From Marinomonas sp. THO17 (GTDB lineage: Bacteria; Pseudomonadota; Gammaproteobacteria; Pseudomonadales; Marinomonadaceae): a DNA stretch of 64,000 nucleotides. The stretch is taken from contig NZ_AP031575.1 of the NCBI RefSeq assembly GCF_040436405.1, forward strand, positions 748,501 to 812,500. Reading direction: 5' to 3'. Shown here piece by piece: positions 46,317 to 54,749 of the stretch; the stretch's first letter is position 1, and every line of letters starts with the position of its first letter. The notes beneath the pieces were generated by a model. The model had not been told where the DNA came from. It did not search any database and saw only the letters and a list, made by a program, of their open reading frames with translations. The position numbers were made by a program, and so were the translations under genes.

Positions 46317-46763
46317 CTAACCTCCGAATAACATACCGGTTGGTACGTTCAACTGTAAAACATGTTTCAGAATAAAATAGCTCACAAGACTTAAAGTCAC
46401 TGAATACAACACCGCGCGAATGAGTTGCTCGCCAAACAGCACACAAAAGACCGTACCGACCATGGCTGTCGAGATAATGAAACCTGCTTTCTCAAACAAA
46501 AATGCGTAGCCAGTCATCAACAGGACACCGCTGATTAGCTTAATCAACACGGCACCCGTTGGTGTCCACTTGTTTGCACTTGGCTTAATGATCAACCAAA
46601 CGGAACAAATCGCTAAAACAACAGATAAAATTAGAGGGAAGGCCTTTGGCCCAAGGGGTTCATACTGGAACGCTACTTCAAAGTGGTAAGCTGTCCAGGC
46701 AATAAGCCCGGACACACCTAACAGAATGCAAGCAAATAGGCGGTCAAACATAAAAAGCCTCAT
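46317..46763 (-). CDS. tctB: Tripartite tricarboxylate transporter, small membrane subunit
   Basis: 148 residues with four hydrophobic helices and the TctB-type start (FDRLFACILLGVSGLIAW, then EPLGPKAFPLILSVVL with the conserved G-x-x-x-FP). Its ATG overlaps the tctC stop by one base (TAATG on the coding strand), and tctA follows after one base, so the three genes form one operon. Small subunits are poorly conserved, so position supports the call. Confidence 0.9.
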   Translation of the reverse strand: MRLFMFDRLFACILLGVSGLIAWTAYHFEVAFQYEPLGPKAFPLILSVVLAICSVWLIIKPSANKWTPTGAVLIKLISGVLLMTGYAFLFEKAGFIISTAMVGTVFCVLFGEQLIRAVLYSVTLSLVSYFILKHVLQLNVPTGMLFGG

Positions 46764-47740
46764 TAGTTGATTAAACCAGCTGCTTTAGCAAGTTCATGCA
46801 TATCCTGAACTCGGACTTTTACGTATTCATCTAATGCTTCACCATGCATATAAAATGGCATCAGTCCTTTTTCCACCACGGTTTGTTTGAATGCTTCAGT
46901 TTTGTAGGCCTCAGCAAATTTGTTTGACCAGTATTGGTAGGCTTCATCGGAGACTTTTGGCCCTAGGTAATAACCCCGCATGATGGTCCATTCAACATTA
47001 AAGCCTTGCTCATGGGCAGTTGGGATCGAAGCAAACTCACCCTCTAAGCGTTCTGGAGACATCACCGCTAAAACACGAACTTTGCCAGCATCCAGTTGAC
47101 CTTTCATTTCACCAATGTCACCTGGGAAGACTTTAATATGTCCGCCCATCAAGGCCGCTAAGGCCTCACCGCCACCTTCGTAAGCTACGTAGCGCATTTT
47201 CTTAGGATCAATGGAAGACGCCTTCATCAGAATAGCCGCTTTCATCCAGTCTTGGCTGCCAACACCACCGCCAGCACCCAACACGAAAGCCGATGGGTCT
47301 TTACGAATGTCTTCAACCAACTCGCCTAATGTCTTCCAAGGGGCATCGGATTTGACAATAATGGCACCGTAATCCACACCCGCTGTACCCACCCAACGGG
47401 CATCGTTTTCGTCCAGGCCTTTGCCAAACTTACCTTGCGCTAGGTTAAGTAGTGAACCTGAGCTAAAGGCAACCAACGCATTGCCATCATCAGGATTCAC
47501 TTTGTTGATGTGGTTGTAGGCTACTGCCCCAACACCACCAGGCATGAAGGTCACAGCCATTGGTTTTGGCAGCAGTTCAGCACGCTCAAAACCCGTAGCT
47601 ACCACACGACAGGTTAAGTCAAAACCACCACCAGGCTTCGCTGGAGCAATACAGGTTGGCTTTGATGGTTCAAAGGCGAAAGCCGCTGACGTTAAACCTA
47701 TGATTGAAACGGCGAGTAAGGATTTTTTGATAGTCTTCAT
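46763..47740 (-). CDS. tctC: Tripartite tricarboxylate transporter, periplasmic binding protein
   Basis: Bug/TctC-family solute-binding protein of 325 residues. Signal peptide to about residue 22 (SAAFA-FEP). The ligand-site loop carries CIAPAKPGGGFDLTCRV and the phosphate/carboxylate-type FMPGGVGAVAYN segment, both typical. First gene of tctCBA, with GGAG upstream of its ATG. Divergent from tctD across 119 bases that presumably hold the regulated promoter. Confidence 0.92.
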   Translation of the reverse strand: MKTIKKSLLAVSIIGLTSAAFAFEPSKPTCIAPAKPGGGFDLTCRVVATGFERAELLPKPMAVTFMPGGVGAVAYNHINKVNPDDGNALVAFSSGSLLNLAQGKFGKGLDENDARWVGTAGVDYGAIIVKSDAPWKTLGELVEDIRKDPSAFVLGAGGGVGSQDWMKAAILMKASSIDPKKMRYVAYEGGGEALAALMGGHIKVFPGDIGEMKGQLDAGKVRVLAVMSPERLEGEFASIPTAHEQGFNVEWTIMRGYYLGPKVSDEAYQYWSNKFAEAYKTEAFKQTVVEKGLMPFYMHGEALDEYVKVRVQDMHELAKAAGLIN

Positions 47741-47859
47741 TAATCAAGCTCCACTTTTTTTGTTATTGTTCTGCGCCCAAAAACACAGTAGCGTAAAAGT
47801 AAGCATTGAATCTGACATCAAACTGACACCAAATAAAAAAACAAAAAAGAGTAGGGAAT

Positions 47860-48528
47860 ATGCGAATATTGCTCACGGAAGATAACCAAGGTTTAGCACA
47901 ATCTATCATCCAATATTTTTCTAAAATGGGACATGCCATTGATTGGGTAGAAAGTGCTGAAAAAGCAGAATCTATCTTGGTTCATGACGCCATCGAAGTC
48001 TTGATACTTGACGTAAACTTGCCAGGAAAAAGTGGCTTTGAGTTACTAACGTCGGTTAGATCAAGAAAAAACCCCATTCCCGTTTTAATTCTAACTGCCC
48101 GTGCAGAGGTGGATGATAAGATCAGTGCGCTAGACTTAGGAGCCGATGATTATTTGGTCAAGCCGTTTGATTTAAGAGAGCTGGCGGCTCGGTGCCGAGC
48201 ACTGGTACGTCGGGAGCGAGGCAAGTCCGATAATGAAATTCATTGCGGCAATTTAAGCTTTAACAGTGCGACCAAAGTCGTTAAGGTCAACCAAGAGATC
48301 ATTGAGTTGCGCCCTAGAGAAGTTCAGATGCTTGAGCTTTTTTTAACCCATCTTGATCGAATGCTAACCAAAGATGACATCGCAAACCGGCTATACAATT
48401 TCGATGAAGCCTACACACCTAACGCGGTTGAACAGACACTGACGAGGTTACGAAAACAACTCCAAGGCTCCACATTAATCATTAAGACTGTCCGTGGTCT
48501 GGGATATTTAGCGCATGTCCACGATTGA
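47860..48528 (+). CDS. tctD: TctD-type response regulator
   Basis: OmpR/PhoB-class response regulator of 222 residues. The receiver domain has the acidic pair E7/D8, phospho-acceptor D51 (LILDVNLPG), the threonine in LTAR and the lysine in VKPFD. The winged-helix output domain (about 130-220) has ELRPREVQMLELF and the VRGLGYL ending. Divergent from tctC and overlapping the kinase gene by 14 bases. It likely activates tctCBA in response to the transported carboxylate; this follows the TctDE model of Salmonella. Confidence 0.9.
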   Translation: MRILLTEDNQGLAQSIIQYFSKMGHAIDWVESAEKAESILVHDAIEVLILDVNLPGKSGFELLTSVRSRKNPIPVLILTARAEVDDKISALDLGADDYLVKPFDLRELAARCRALVRRERGKSDNEIHCGNLSFNSATKVVKVNQEIIELRPREVQMLELFLTHLDRMLTKDDIANRLYNFDEAYTPNAVEQTLTRLRKQLQGSTLIIKTVRGLGYLAHVHD

Positions 48529-49957
48529 AAAGAGGCTCGCCGTGTTTTCGTCTTCTGAGGAGTATTCATTACGTCAACGAATGTTGACTAGAACGGCACT
48601 CTTTATGTGTTCCGTTCTGGCCATACTGAGTGTTGGTGTTTGGCATTACGCTAACACCAGTGCAGACTATTCCTATGATCGCCTGTTATCCAGCGCAAGT
48701 GTAACCATGCTAGACGGCATTAATGTGGCCAAAAATCAACTTCATATCGACTTACCCTACTCCGCTTTCGAAATCTTACAACTGGCCCCAGACGATAAGA
48801 TCTACTACGCCATTTATGGGCCAAACGCTAATTTTCTTAGCGGATATTCTGACCTGCCCGTAAAACTAACTGAGCAACCAGCGGATCTACTTGAACCTCA
48901 TTACGCTCTTCATACCTATAAAGGGAATAAAGTACGGTTCATTGTCCGTCAAAAACGCCTTAGTGAGCGCTCAGTAGCTGGTAATGTCACCATTATTTTG
49001 GGGCAAACAACATTAGCAAGAGACGCGCAAATGCGAGAGACACTTTATGCCGCTCTAACAACGCTAATGGTGGTGATGGGCACTGCTTTATTGGTGATGT
49101 GGATCACCATCAATCGCGCATTATCTCCTTTAAATTGGCTGTCTTCCCAGCTCAATACACAATCGCCAATGGATAAGCAAAACCTGCCGACAACCAAGAT
49201 GCTTGAAGTCGCACCACTAACTCAAGCCATCAACGCTTATCGTCAACAATGGTTAAGTGCATTGACTGCTATGCGTGATTTTATTACCGATGCCTCTCAT
49301 CAAATTCGTACAGCTCAAGCTACGACGAAAGCACAGCTAGAAATTGCTTTAACCTCAGATAACGATCAAATTGATAAACATACCATTAATGAGATTTATA
49401 AAGACCACACCAAGCTTACTCGATTAACTAATCAGCTGTTGGCCCATGCCACCATAGTTCATCGCGGTGATCGTCAAACCTTTACTGTATTAACCATGCA
49501 AAGGATCCTACAAGACGTCATCACTCAGGCCGTCCGGGACTACGCCCATATGGATATAGAGTTCGAATACGTTCCACCGCTTAAAGATGTGGAGATATTA
49601 GGCGATGAGTTAGTGTTGAAAGAAGCCTTACGAAATGTCATTGATAACGCTGTCCAACATGGCGCCAATACTTCAAACAATACGGCAATTATCCGTATCA
49701 GCCTCCTTCATATGCAGGAAAATCATCAAGTACGGGTTGAAGACAATGGTCCAGGCATACCGGAAAACATGATGAACCAAGCGCTAGAGCGATTCGTTAA
49801 AGTAGGCAGCAACATTCAGGGATCTGGCCTTGGACTTGCTATCGCAAAAAGTGCCACCTTAACCCATGGAGGTAAGCTCTCGTTATCTAAAAGCGAGCTG
49901 GGTGGACTTGCTGTGTGTTTTTCATTCCCTCACATAATGGCTAGTCACTATGCTTAG
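48515..49957 (+). CDS. tctE: TctE-type sensor histidine kinase
   Basis: 480 residues with two transmembrane helices (about 27-45 and 178-198) framing a periplasmic sensor of about 130 residues. The dimerisation box has H262 in FITDASHQIRTAQ, where the usual proline of HELRTPL is replaced (RTAQ). The ATPase domain has the N box (EALRNVIDNAVQHGA), G1 (VEDNGPGIPE) and G2 (GSGLGLAIA). It overlaps tctD by 14 bases and the following binding-protein gene by 8. The sensor ligand is probably a carboxylate or a loaded binding protein. Confidence 0.88.
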   Translation: MSTIEKRLAVFSSSEEYSLRQRMLTRTALFMCSVLAILSVGVWHYANTSADYSYDRLLSSASVTMLDGINVAKNQLHIDLPYSAFEILQLAPDDKIYYAIYGPNANFLSGYSDLPVKLTEQPADLLEPHYALHTYKGNKVRFIVRQKRLSERSVAGNVTIILGQTTLARDAQMRETLYAALTTLMVVMGTALLVMWITINRALSPLNWLSSQLNTQSPMDKQNLPTTKMLEVAPLTQAINAYRQQWLSALTAMRDFITDASHQIRTAQATTKAQLEIALTSDNDQIDKHTINEIYKDHTKLTRLTNQLLAHATIVHRGDRQTFTVLTMQRILQDVITQAVRDYAHMDIEFEYVPPLKDVEILGDELVLKEALRNVIDNAVQHGANTSNNTAIIRISLLHMQENHQVRVEDNGPGIPENMMNQALERFVKVGSNIQGSGLGLAIAKSATLTHGGKLSLSKSELGGLAVCFSFPHIMASHYA

Positions 49958-50969
49958 AATCATCATTGCATCTTGTTTGCTTTTCTCCTTGTTGCCATTG
50001 ATAGCACAAGAATCCGTTCTACGAATCTATAGCACCACAGACATCAGTGCGATTCGCCCATTACTCAATGAGTTTGAAACCTTAACCCCTGAGGTCACCA
50101 TTTTGTATAGGGAGTTTAATACTCAAGAGCTCTATAATGAATTGCTTGATCCGACATTGCCAACTCCAGATGTGGTAATCAGCTCAGCTTCAGATCTACA
50201 GGTAAAATTAGTCAATGATGGTTATGCACAAGCTATTTTCGATGTACCGAATGTTTCAAGCCATCAATCCTGGGCACAATGGAGCAACGAACTGTTTGGC
50301 TTTACCTATGAGCCGATTGTATTCGTTTATAATAAAGAGGCGTTTCAAAACAGAGCTATTCCTCATACTCATGAAGCATTATCCGAACAGCTACGGGAGC
50401 AGGCTAATTTTTACCACGGTCGAATTGGAACTTATGACGCCGCCAGTTCAGGGCTAGGCTATTTGGTCGCGTCCCAAGACGAAGTTACCTTTAGCTTAAC
50501 AGGACGTCTACAAGAAAGTTTAGGTCGAGCACAAGCGCATATTGATTGCTGTACGTCTTTGCTGTTAACTCGACTGACAATCGGTGATTTGGTATTTGGC
50601 TACAACTTGTTAGGCTCTTATGCTATGGCCAAAGCCATGACCAATGAACACATTGGGGTGATTGTTCCTGAGGACTACGCTTTGGTCATTGTGCGCTCCG
50701 CCTTTGTTCATCGTAACGCAGTGGAAGCAGAACTAGGTGCGGATTTTATTGCCTACTTAAGATCCCCAGCAGGCCAACAAACCATTGCTAACAACACGGC
50801 TTTATTGCCATTAGATCGAACTCTAGACTCCCATAACGACCCCGAAAATCAGCTCAACAGTAGCACTAACTTTCACCCTATTCGCCTAGGTCCAGAACTT
50901 TTGCTGTATTTAGATCAGCATAAGCAAACGCAGTTTTTAAATAGCTGGTCTCAAGCCTTAAGTGATTGA
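49950..50969 (+). CDS. Periplasmic solute-binding protein linked to TctDE
   Basis: 339 residues, signal peptide ending near residue 19 (LPLIA-QES), then a type-2 periplasmic-binding fold of the iron/sulfate-thiamine class (LRIYSTTDISAIRPLLNEFE...VTILYREFNTQELYNELL, DVVISSASDLQVKLVNDGYAQ). There is no cognate permease nearby. Overlap with tctE by 8 bases suggests a third signalling component, like PgtC in the PgtABC phosphoglycerate system. It could present the ligand to TctE. The ligand is unknown. Confidence 0.8.
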   Translation: MLRIIIASCLLFSLLPLIAQESVLRIYSTTDISAIRPLLNEFETLTPEVTILYREFNTQELYNELLDPTLPTPDVVISSASDLQVKLVNDGYAQAIFDVPNVSSHQSWAQWSNELFGFTYEPIVFVYNKEAFQNRAIPHTHEALSEQLREQANFYHGRIGTYDAASSGLGYLVASQDEVTFSLTGRLQESLGRAQAHIDCCTSLLLTRLTIGDLVFGYNLLGSYAMAKAMTNEHIGVIVPEDYALVIVRSAFVHRNAVEAELGADFIAYLRSPAGQQTIANNTALLPLDRTLDSHNDPENQLNSSTNFHPIRLGPELLLYLDQHKQTQFLNSWSQALSD

Positions 50970-50987
50970 TGTGTTTTTGTAGTGCAT

Positions 50988-52166
50988 TTATACATACTGC
51001 CCTGCAGCAAAGCCGCTACTCCAAGCCCATTGGAAATTGTAACCACCTAGCCAGCCTGTCACATCTAGCACTTCACCGATGAAATAAAGGCCTTTTTGTT
51101 TTTGTGATTCAAAGGTTTTAGAAGACACTTCTTTGGTATCCACTCCCCCGAGAGTGACTTCCGCCGTACGATAACCTTCGGTGCCGTTTGGCGCGATATC
51201 AAAATGACTGAGATAGTGAATCAAGCTGTCCAATTGTTCATTAGATACTTGCGCTAATTTTTGCTCTAGCCAAGGCAATTCCGTTTTCATGAGTTCGACC
51301 AGTCGCTTGGGTAATTCATTGGCCAGCACGCTTTCTATTGTCTTTTTTGCTTGTTGATCTCGCGCTTGATTCAAGCTCTCCAAAGTGAGGTTGGGAGCAA
51401 GATGAATTTGTAAGGCCTCACCCGGTTGCCAAAAGTTGGTAATTTGCAGTATGGCTGGACCACTCACACCACGGTGGGTAAATAGCATGGGCTCTTCAAA
51501 TTGCGCATTGTGAGCACTTGCACGAATCTCACAGGCGATACCTGACAAAGCAGAAAGTTGTTCTTTGCGCTCTGGTTGTAAGGTAATTGGCACCAGACTT
51601 GCGCGCATCGGCAAGACATGATGACCCACTTGCTCGGCAAGCTCGTAGCCGAAACCACTCGCGCCCATGGTTGGAATAGACAAGCCTCCTGTTGCGACAA
51701 CTAAGGATTCACACTCAAATTGGCCTTGGTTCGTCGTCACCAGAATACCATCGCTCAAATATTCTATCTGTTGAACATGAGTATTTAGCTGCAGTTGCGC
51801 TCCCGACCACTCTACCTCTGTCATGAGAATGGACAATAAGTCTTTTGCTGAATGCTCGCAAAATAATTGCCCCGGCGCTTTTTCTACATAATCCAGACTA
51901 TGACGATCCACCAGATCCACAAAGTCTTGCGGTGTATAGCGTCGCAATGCCGAAATACAAAAATGTGGATTATCTGATAAGAAGTGTTTCGGTGCAGCGT
52001 CCATGTTGGTGAAATTACAACGGCCACCACCTGACATGAGAATTTTTTTACCCGCTTTATTGGCATGATCTAATATCAGCACTTTTCTACCACGATAAGC
52101 CGCCGTAGCAGCACACATTAAACCCGACGCACCAGCACCAATTATGATCACATCTTGTTTATCCAC
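50988..52166 (-). CDS. HI0933/YhiN-type FAD-dependent oxidoreductase
   Basis: 392-residue flavoprotein. The N-terminal GAGASGLMCAATAAYRGRKVLILDH is the FAD Rossmann motif, followed by the family-specific KKILMSGGGRCNFTN. The VATGGLSIPTMGASGFGY segment and the C-terminal ending GEVLDVTGWLGGYNFQWAWSSG are strongly diagnostic of the YhiN/HI0933 group. The reaction is unknown. It is convergent with the TctE-linked binding protein gene. Confidence 0.9.
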   Translation of the reverse strand: MDKQDVIIIGAGASGLMCAATAAYRGRKVLILDHANKAGKKILMSGGGRCNFTNMDAAPKHFLSDNPHFCISALRRYTPQDFVDLVDRHSLDYVEKAPGQLFCEHSAKDLLSILMTEVEWSGAQLQLNTHVQQIEYLSDGILVTTNQGQFECESLVVATGGLSIPTMGASGFGYELAEQVGHHVLPMRASLVPITLQPERKEQLSALSGIACEIRASAHNAQFEEPMLFTHRGVSGPAILQITNFWQPGEALQIHLAPNLTLESLNQARDQQAKKTIESVLANELPKRLVELMKTELPWLEQKLAQVSNEQLDSLIHYLSHFDIAPNGTEGYRTAEVTLGGVDTKEVSSKTFESQKQKGLYFIGEVLDVTGWLGGYNFQWAWSSGFAAGQYV

Positions 52167-52450
52167 AGCCTACCTCATGTCGATTTTCGCTGCATTATAG
52201 TGTTTGAACAAGATAATTTCATTGCTAAGTCAGAAAATCCCTACAAAAAACAGAAAAACATTTTGTGACATTTATTTTCCACAGAATCCGTGAAGAAGCT
52301 TGTGGGAAGGTTATATTTATCTATATTTTTCATATGGTTATACAAAATCAAACATTTTTTATTTTTTTCTTACAAATAAAGTTTATTCGATAAAAGCAAG
52401 TTTTTTTTTATAAAAATACAAACTTTTTTCAGATTAAGGCTTTACATCAT
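52167..52450. other. AT-rich intergenic region
   Basis: Very AT-rich stretch with several runs of T and A (52.34-52.43 kb). No ORF or RNA gene was seen. It may act as an UP element or curved DNA upstream of the SOS-boxed promoter. Confidence 0.4.
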
Positions 52451-52470
52451 TTCTGTACGCATATACAGTA
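52451..52470 (+). promoter_or_regulatory. LexA-type SOS box 1
   Basis: CTGTACGCATATACAG (52453-52468) fits the CTGT-N8-ACAG LexA consensus. It overlaps a possible -10 region (TACAGT at 52464, 17 bases after TTTACA at 52441), so LexA would block this promoter. Confidence 0.75.
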
Positions 52471-52488
52471 CTGTATAAATAAACAGTA
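52469..52488 (+). promoter_or_regulatory. LexA-type SOS box 2
   Basis: TACTGTATAAATAAACAGTA is close to the ideal E. coli LexA operator (CTGT-N8-ACAG with flanking TA) and abuts box 1. It lies 73 bases upstream of the ATG at 52561. Confidence 0.85.
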
Positions 52489-52560
52489 AGGCTTTTTCCT
52501 TGTTTCAACTCACCACTTTATTTGGTCAAACAAGGAAGATAGAAGAGTAAGGAATAGATT

Positions 52561-53145
52561 ATGATTAAACGTCTTGCCATAGCGTCACGTACGCAAAAAT
52601 TTGCTTTGTTCAGTTTGGCTGCACTTGCTTTATATGCCCCAACTAAAGACTTGATGGAATACTCGCGTTCTGTATTTGCTCAAGAAAACATTGCGATTGT
52701 GGATGTGTCTTTTGGTGCTAACATGCCTTGGCAAAATTCACCAAGTCATTATCTAAAGGTGGGCAGTAATGCTCAAAGCAGCTTATCAAGAGCGCAGATG
52801 ATTTATACTAAGTTACGTTTTGATAATCCGACCAATGAAACCCAAACTTATCGTAAAATTTGGCTGAACTTCAGCCATGAAAATGGCGATCAAGAATACA
52901 CAACAGATTACATCCTCTATAACAAAGACACACGCCAACGTTTAATCGGCCAGTCTATTCAAGTAGGTCCAAATACGTCAGTGGAAGTGATTGCCGCTTA
53001 TCGCTTTATCCCCAGCTATCAACATAAAACCCCTGTTAGCATGAGTGTTTCTTGGGAAGGTCAAAATTTACTACGAGAAAAGGCATGCGACTACAATCTT
53101 ATGAAAACTGCTGAAAATACCTTTAACTATGAATGTGGTTTATAG
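52561..53145 (+). CDS. Putative SOS-controlled exported protein, 194 residues
   Basis: No family recognised. A hydrophobic N terminus (KFALFSLAALALYAP) could be a signal or an anchor. The body has the look of a compact beta-sandwich (MIYTKLRFDNPTNETQTYRKIWLNF, then IGQSIQVGPNTSVEVIAAYRF), with two cysteines near the C terminus (C176 and C192) that could pair. AAGGA lies about 8 bases before the ATG. The 70-base leader can fold an 8-bp stem (CCTTGTTT / AAACAAGG at 52498 and 52528). Two LexA-type boxes upstream are the only functional clue. Confidence 0.7.
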   Translation: MIKRLAIASRTQKFALFSLAALALYAPTKDLMEYSRSVFAQENIAIVDVSFGANMPWQNSPSHYLKVGSNAQSSLSRAQMIYTKLRFDNPTNETQTYRKIWLNFSHENGDQEYTTDYILYNKDTRQRLIGQSIQVGPNTSVEVIAAYRFIPSYQHKTPVSMSVSWEGQNLLREKACDYNLMKTAENTFNYECGL

Positions 53146-53236
53146 ATTATATAACGGAATTGCAGAATATTGAGAGCGCCCTTTAACTCTTAACACTCAG
53201 TTACATATTCGGTAAATTTTCTGCAAAAGCACAGAT

Positions 53237-53251
53237 TGATAATCGTTTTCA
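53237..53251 (+). promoter_or_regulatory. Fur box upstream of the imelysin cluster
   Basis: TGATAATCGTTTTCA matches 13 of 15 positions of the 7-1-7 Fur core (TGATAATnATTATCA). It lies 45 bases before the Shine-Dalgarno sequence of the lipoprotein gene, suggesting iron repression. Confidence 0.65.
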
Positions 53252-53295
53252 TTTCTCTTATAGTGTTTTGACAATTCAATATTGGAGTGTCATAC

Positions 53296-54591
53296 ATGAA
53301 ACCTTTACTTACACCCGTTGCGCTTTTGGTAACAGGTGCGCTGCTCACAGCTTGTGGTCCTAACAATGTTAAAAATGAATCTTCAGATGTAACGGCGGAT
53401 TCGGTTGTTACTCATTACGCAGATATAGCTGAGGCCATTTATGGCGACTCTCTATCTACTGCACTAGATCTACGTTCAGCGATTGATCGTTTCCTTGATA
53501 ATCCAACTGAAGCCAACTTAACCGCAGCAAAAGAGGCTTGGGTAGCTTCTCGTGTACCTTATCAACAAAGTGAGGTTTACCGTTTTGGCAACGCCATCGT
53601 AGATGACTGGGAAGGCAAGGTGAACGCTTGGCCTTTGGATGAAGGCTTGATTGATTATGTGGATATCAGTAGCTATGGTACTGAATCGGATCTGAACCCA
53701 TTGTATACCGCTAATGTTATCGCTTCACAAAGTTTGATGATTGGCGGGAAAAAGATAGATACCAGTAACATTACGCCAGAACTGATTGCTGATTATTTAC
53801 AAGAAGCCGACGGTGTCGAAGCGAACGTTGCCAGTGGTTACCATGCCATTGAATTCCTCTTATGGGGTCAAGACTTACATGGCACCAATCCAGGAGCTGG
53901 TGAACGCCCTGCTACCGATTTCGATCTAAATAATTGCACTAATGGCAACTGCGACCGTCGTCGCGACTATTTATCGGCTGCAACTGACCTGTTGATTTCT
54001 GATCTTGAAGAAATGGCTGACAACTGGAAGCAAGGTGGTGCAGCTCGTGTTGCTTTAGAAGAGCAATCTGCGGAGCAAGGCCTAGCCACTATGCTAACCG
54101 GTATGGGTAGTTTGGCTTATGGTGAATTAGGCGGTGAACGTACTAAATTGGGCTTGATGCTACACGACCCAGAAGAAGAACACGATTGCTTCTCTGATAA
54201 CACTCACTGGTCTCACTACTACGATGCAAAAGGCATCAAGAATGTGTACCTTGGTGAATATCAACGTGTTGATGGCTCTTGGGTGAAAGGCGCTTCTTTA
54301 TCACAACTTGTTGCGCAACAAGATGCTGCTCTTGATAAAGACATGAAGCAAAAACTGGATAAGACCGAAGACGCTGCACAAGCTATGGTCGATGCCGCTG
54401 CTAAAGGTCAAACATTTGATGTACTGATTGCCATGAACAACACTCAAGGTAATCAGTTGGTACAAAATTTTGTTGATTCTTTGGTTGACGAAACTCATGT
54501 TACCGAGCAAATCATTCAAACCTTAGACCTTCAAGGTATCGCACTAGAAGGCTCCGACAGTCTGGATAATCCAAGCGCTGTGTTTGAATAA
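53296..54591 (+). CDS. Imelysin-family lipoprotein (M75-like)
   Basis: 431 residues. A lipobox (LLTAC with C19) makes this an outer- or inner-membrane lipoprotein on the periplasmic side. Two imelysin repeats are present; the GxHxxE motif appears as GYHAIEFLLWGQDL near residue 190. The RRDYLSAATDLLISDLEEM segment is also typical. The family is linked to iron or haem handling and is often Fur-controlled. The ATG at 53296 was chosen with GGAG 8 bases upstream. First gene of a four-gene cluster. Confidence 0.88.
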   Translation: MKPLLTPVALLVTGALLTACGPNNVKNESSDVTADSVVTHYADIAEAIYGDSLSTALDLRSAIDRFLDNPTEANLTAAKEAWVASRVPYQQSEVYRFGNAIVDDWEGKVNAWPLDEGLIDYVDISSYGTESDLNPLYTANVIASQSLMIGGKKIDTSNITPELIADYLQEADGVEANVASGYHAIEFLLWGQDLHGTNPGAGERPATDFDLNNCTNGNCDRRRDYLSAATDLLISDLEEMADNWKQGGAARVALEEQSAEQGLATMLTGMGSLAYGELGGERTKLGLMLHDPEEEHDCFSDNTHWSHYYDAKGIKNVYLGEYQRVDGSWVKGASLSQLVAQQDAALDKDMKQKLDKTEDAAQAMVDAAAKGQTFDVLIAMNNTQGNQLVQNFVDSLVDETHVTEQIIQTLDLQGIALEGSDSLDNPSAVFE

Positions 54592-54634
54592 TACCTTCAT
54601 TAAGGTATTTCACTAGGGACGATGAAAACCGAAT

Positions 54635-54689
54635 AAAGGGAAGGCAACCACTTCTTGTTGTATATCATAGAAGTGGCTGCCTTCCCTTT
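54635..54689 (+). terminator. Strong intra-cluster hairpin
   Basis: GGGAAGGCAxCCACTTCT / AGAAGTGGxTGCCTTCCC, about 17 bp with one mismatch and a 13-base loop. It is followed by a T-containing but not uniform tail. It sits between the imelysin lipoprotein and the haem protein. It may terminate partly, favouring the first gene, or protect its mRNA 3' end. Confidence 0.65.
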
Positions 54690-54749
54690 CACTTTTCAGG
54701 TGATGTGAAATACTATGTCATTTAGTCAATTAAGGGTGTTTGTCTAACA

